A DNA stretch of 6,621 bases. Source: Chitinophagales bacterium. Its GTDB lineage: Bacteria; Bacteroidota; Bacteroidia; Chitinophagales; UBA10324. Shown here piece by piece: positions 6,391 to 6,621 of this stretch. The stretch is taken from contig JAJAYG010000534.1 in assembly GCA_026786335.1 (NCBI GenBank), positions 1 through 6,621 on the forward strand. The letters run 5' to 3'. The notes below the pieces were generated by a model. The model had not been told where the DNA came from and searched no databases. It saw only the letters and a list, made by a program, of their open reading frames with translations. Every line of letters begins with the position of its first letter. Positions within the stretch are counted from its first letter, which is position 1. Both the position numbers and the translations under genes were made by a program.

Positions 6391-6421
6391 TTGGCAGTTG
6401 CGGTGCTGTTAGTTAAACTTG
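6391..6421 (+). promoter_or_regulatory. Candidate promoter for the gene at 6523
   Basis: TTG at 6391-6393, a 20-base spacer and TAAACTTG at 6414-6421 fit the Bacteroidota promoter pattern with one mismatch in the -7 box. It would give a leader of roughly 95 bases before the ATG at 6523. The rest of the 6242-6522 region holds only very short reading frames and A/T-rich sequence. Confidence 0.35.
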
Positions 6422-6522
6422 AATGAAGACTACCTCTGCATTCATAGAATTATTATTATTGTTAAACATAATTTGAAATGATTAAATAACTTTTTAGAAA
6501 AATAAATAAAAAACAAAAATTC

Positions 6523-6621
6523 ATGGCAAGAACAACGAGAAAATTTAACCTTGTTAGATCAAGAGACAAGCAGGATGATTGGGGAATCAAAAGAGCCCAG
6601 AAGCTGCATTACCTTCCTAAA
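6523..6621 (+). CDS. N-terminal fragment of an unidentified protein, cut by the window end
   Basis: An ATG at 6523 opens a frame that continues to the last base, giving 33 residues that begin MARTTRKFNLVRSRDKQDDW and end in LHYLPK. The segment is basic and hydrophilic, with no signal peptide or membrane helix in the visible part. The leader just upstream is very A-rich and has no Shine-Dalgarno, like the other genes in the window. I do not recognise the family with confidence. The arrangement of an RDxxDDW segment followed by a Leu-Pro step faintly recalls the lead-in of some bacterial papain-like (C1A) peptidases, but 33 residues are too few to support that. A plausible promoter lies about 100 bases upstream. 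Confidence 0.55.
   Translation, partial: MARTTRKFNLVRSRDKQDDWGIKRAQKLHYLPK

Noticed and set aside
6420..6444. Inverted repeat TGAATG / CATTCA
   Set aside because: Six pairs with a 13-base loop and no T run; expected by chance in this composition.
1..6621. CRISPR array, tRNA/rRNA genes, insertion sequences, phage or restriction genes
   Set aside because: No repeated spacer pattern, no conserved RNA gene sequence and no transposase, integrase or nuclease system was seen on either strand; the only immunity or toxin-like hint is the PIN-like remnant at the left edge.

Overview
The window looks like chromosome from a low-GC member of the Bacteroidota, most likely of the Chitinophagales/Sphingobacteria side. 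Three things point there. The recF product and the pyruvate dehydrogenase E1 alpha product read like proteins of that phylum. Genes lack clear Shine-Dalgarno sequences and have A/T-rich leaders. Several upstream regions contain matches to the Bacteroidota promoter pattern TTTG or TTG, then 19-21 bases, then TAnnTTTG. The lineage assignment rests on recall of families, not on a search.

Layout from left to right. Positions 1-267 hold the C-terminal end of a small protein that resembles PIN-like (DUF5615/VapC-type) proteins and may have a substituted acidic motif. A hairpin follows at 322-349. recF runs leftward (353-1429) from a GTG start. A 101-bp divergent region separates it from pdhA (1531-2565, rightward), and plausible promoters for both directions lie inside it. 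Rightward after pdhA come a membrane-anchored TPR protein (2627-3313) and a DUF3179 lipoprotein (3352-4368, apparent TTG start). A terminator-shaped hairpin with a T run lies inside the signal-peptide codons of the lipoprotein gene. Two leftward genes converge on it: a DinB-superfamily protein (4378-4911) and a membrane metallophosphoesterase (4982-6241). A non-coding stretch (6242-6522) leads into the first 33 codons of an unidentified rightward gene that runs off the end.

The genes are mostly housekeeping: DNA repair (recF), central carbon metabolism (pdhA), cell-envelope functions (TPR protein, lipoprotein, phosphoesterase) and a possible thiol or metal-dependent enzyme (DinB fold). They do not form one pathway. 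pdhA has neither its E1 beta nor its E2 partner beside it. I found no CRISPR array, RNA gene, insertion sequence, phage gene or defence cluster, and no strong case for a new multi-gene system. The most interesting signal is regulatory: the hairpin plus T run at the start of the lipoprotein gene, together with a promoter-like sequence that overlaps its apparent start codon.
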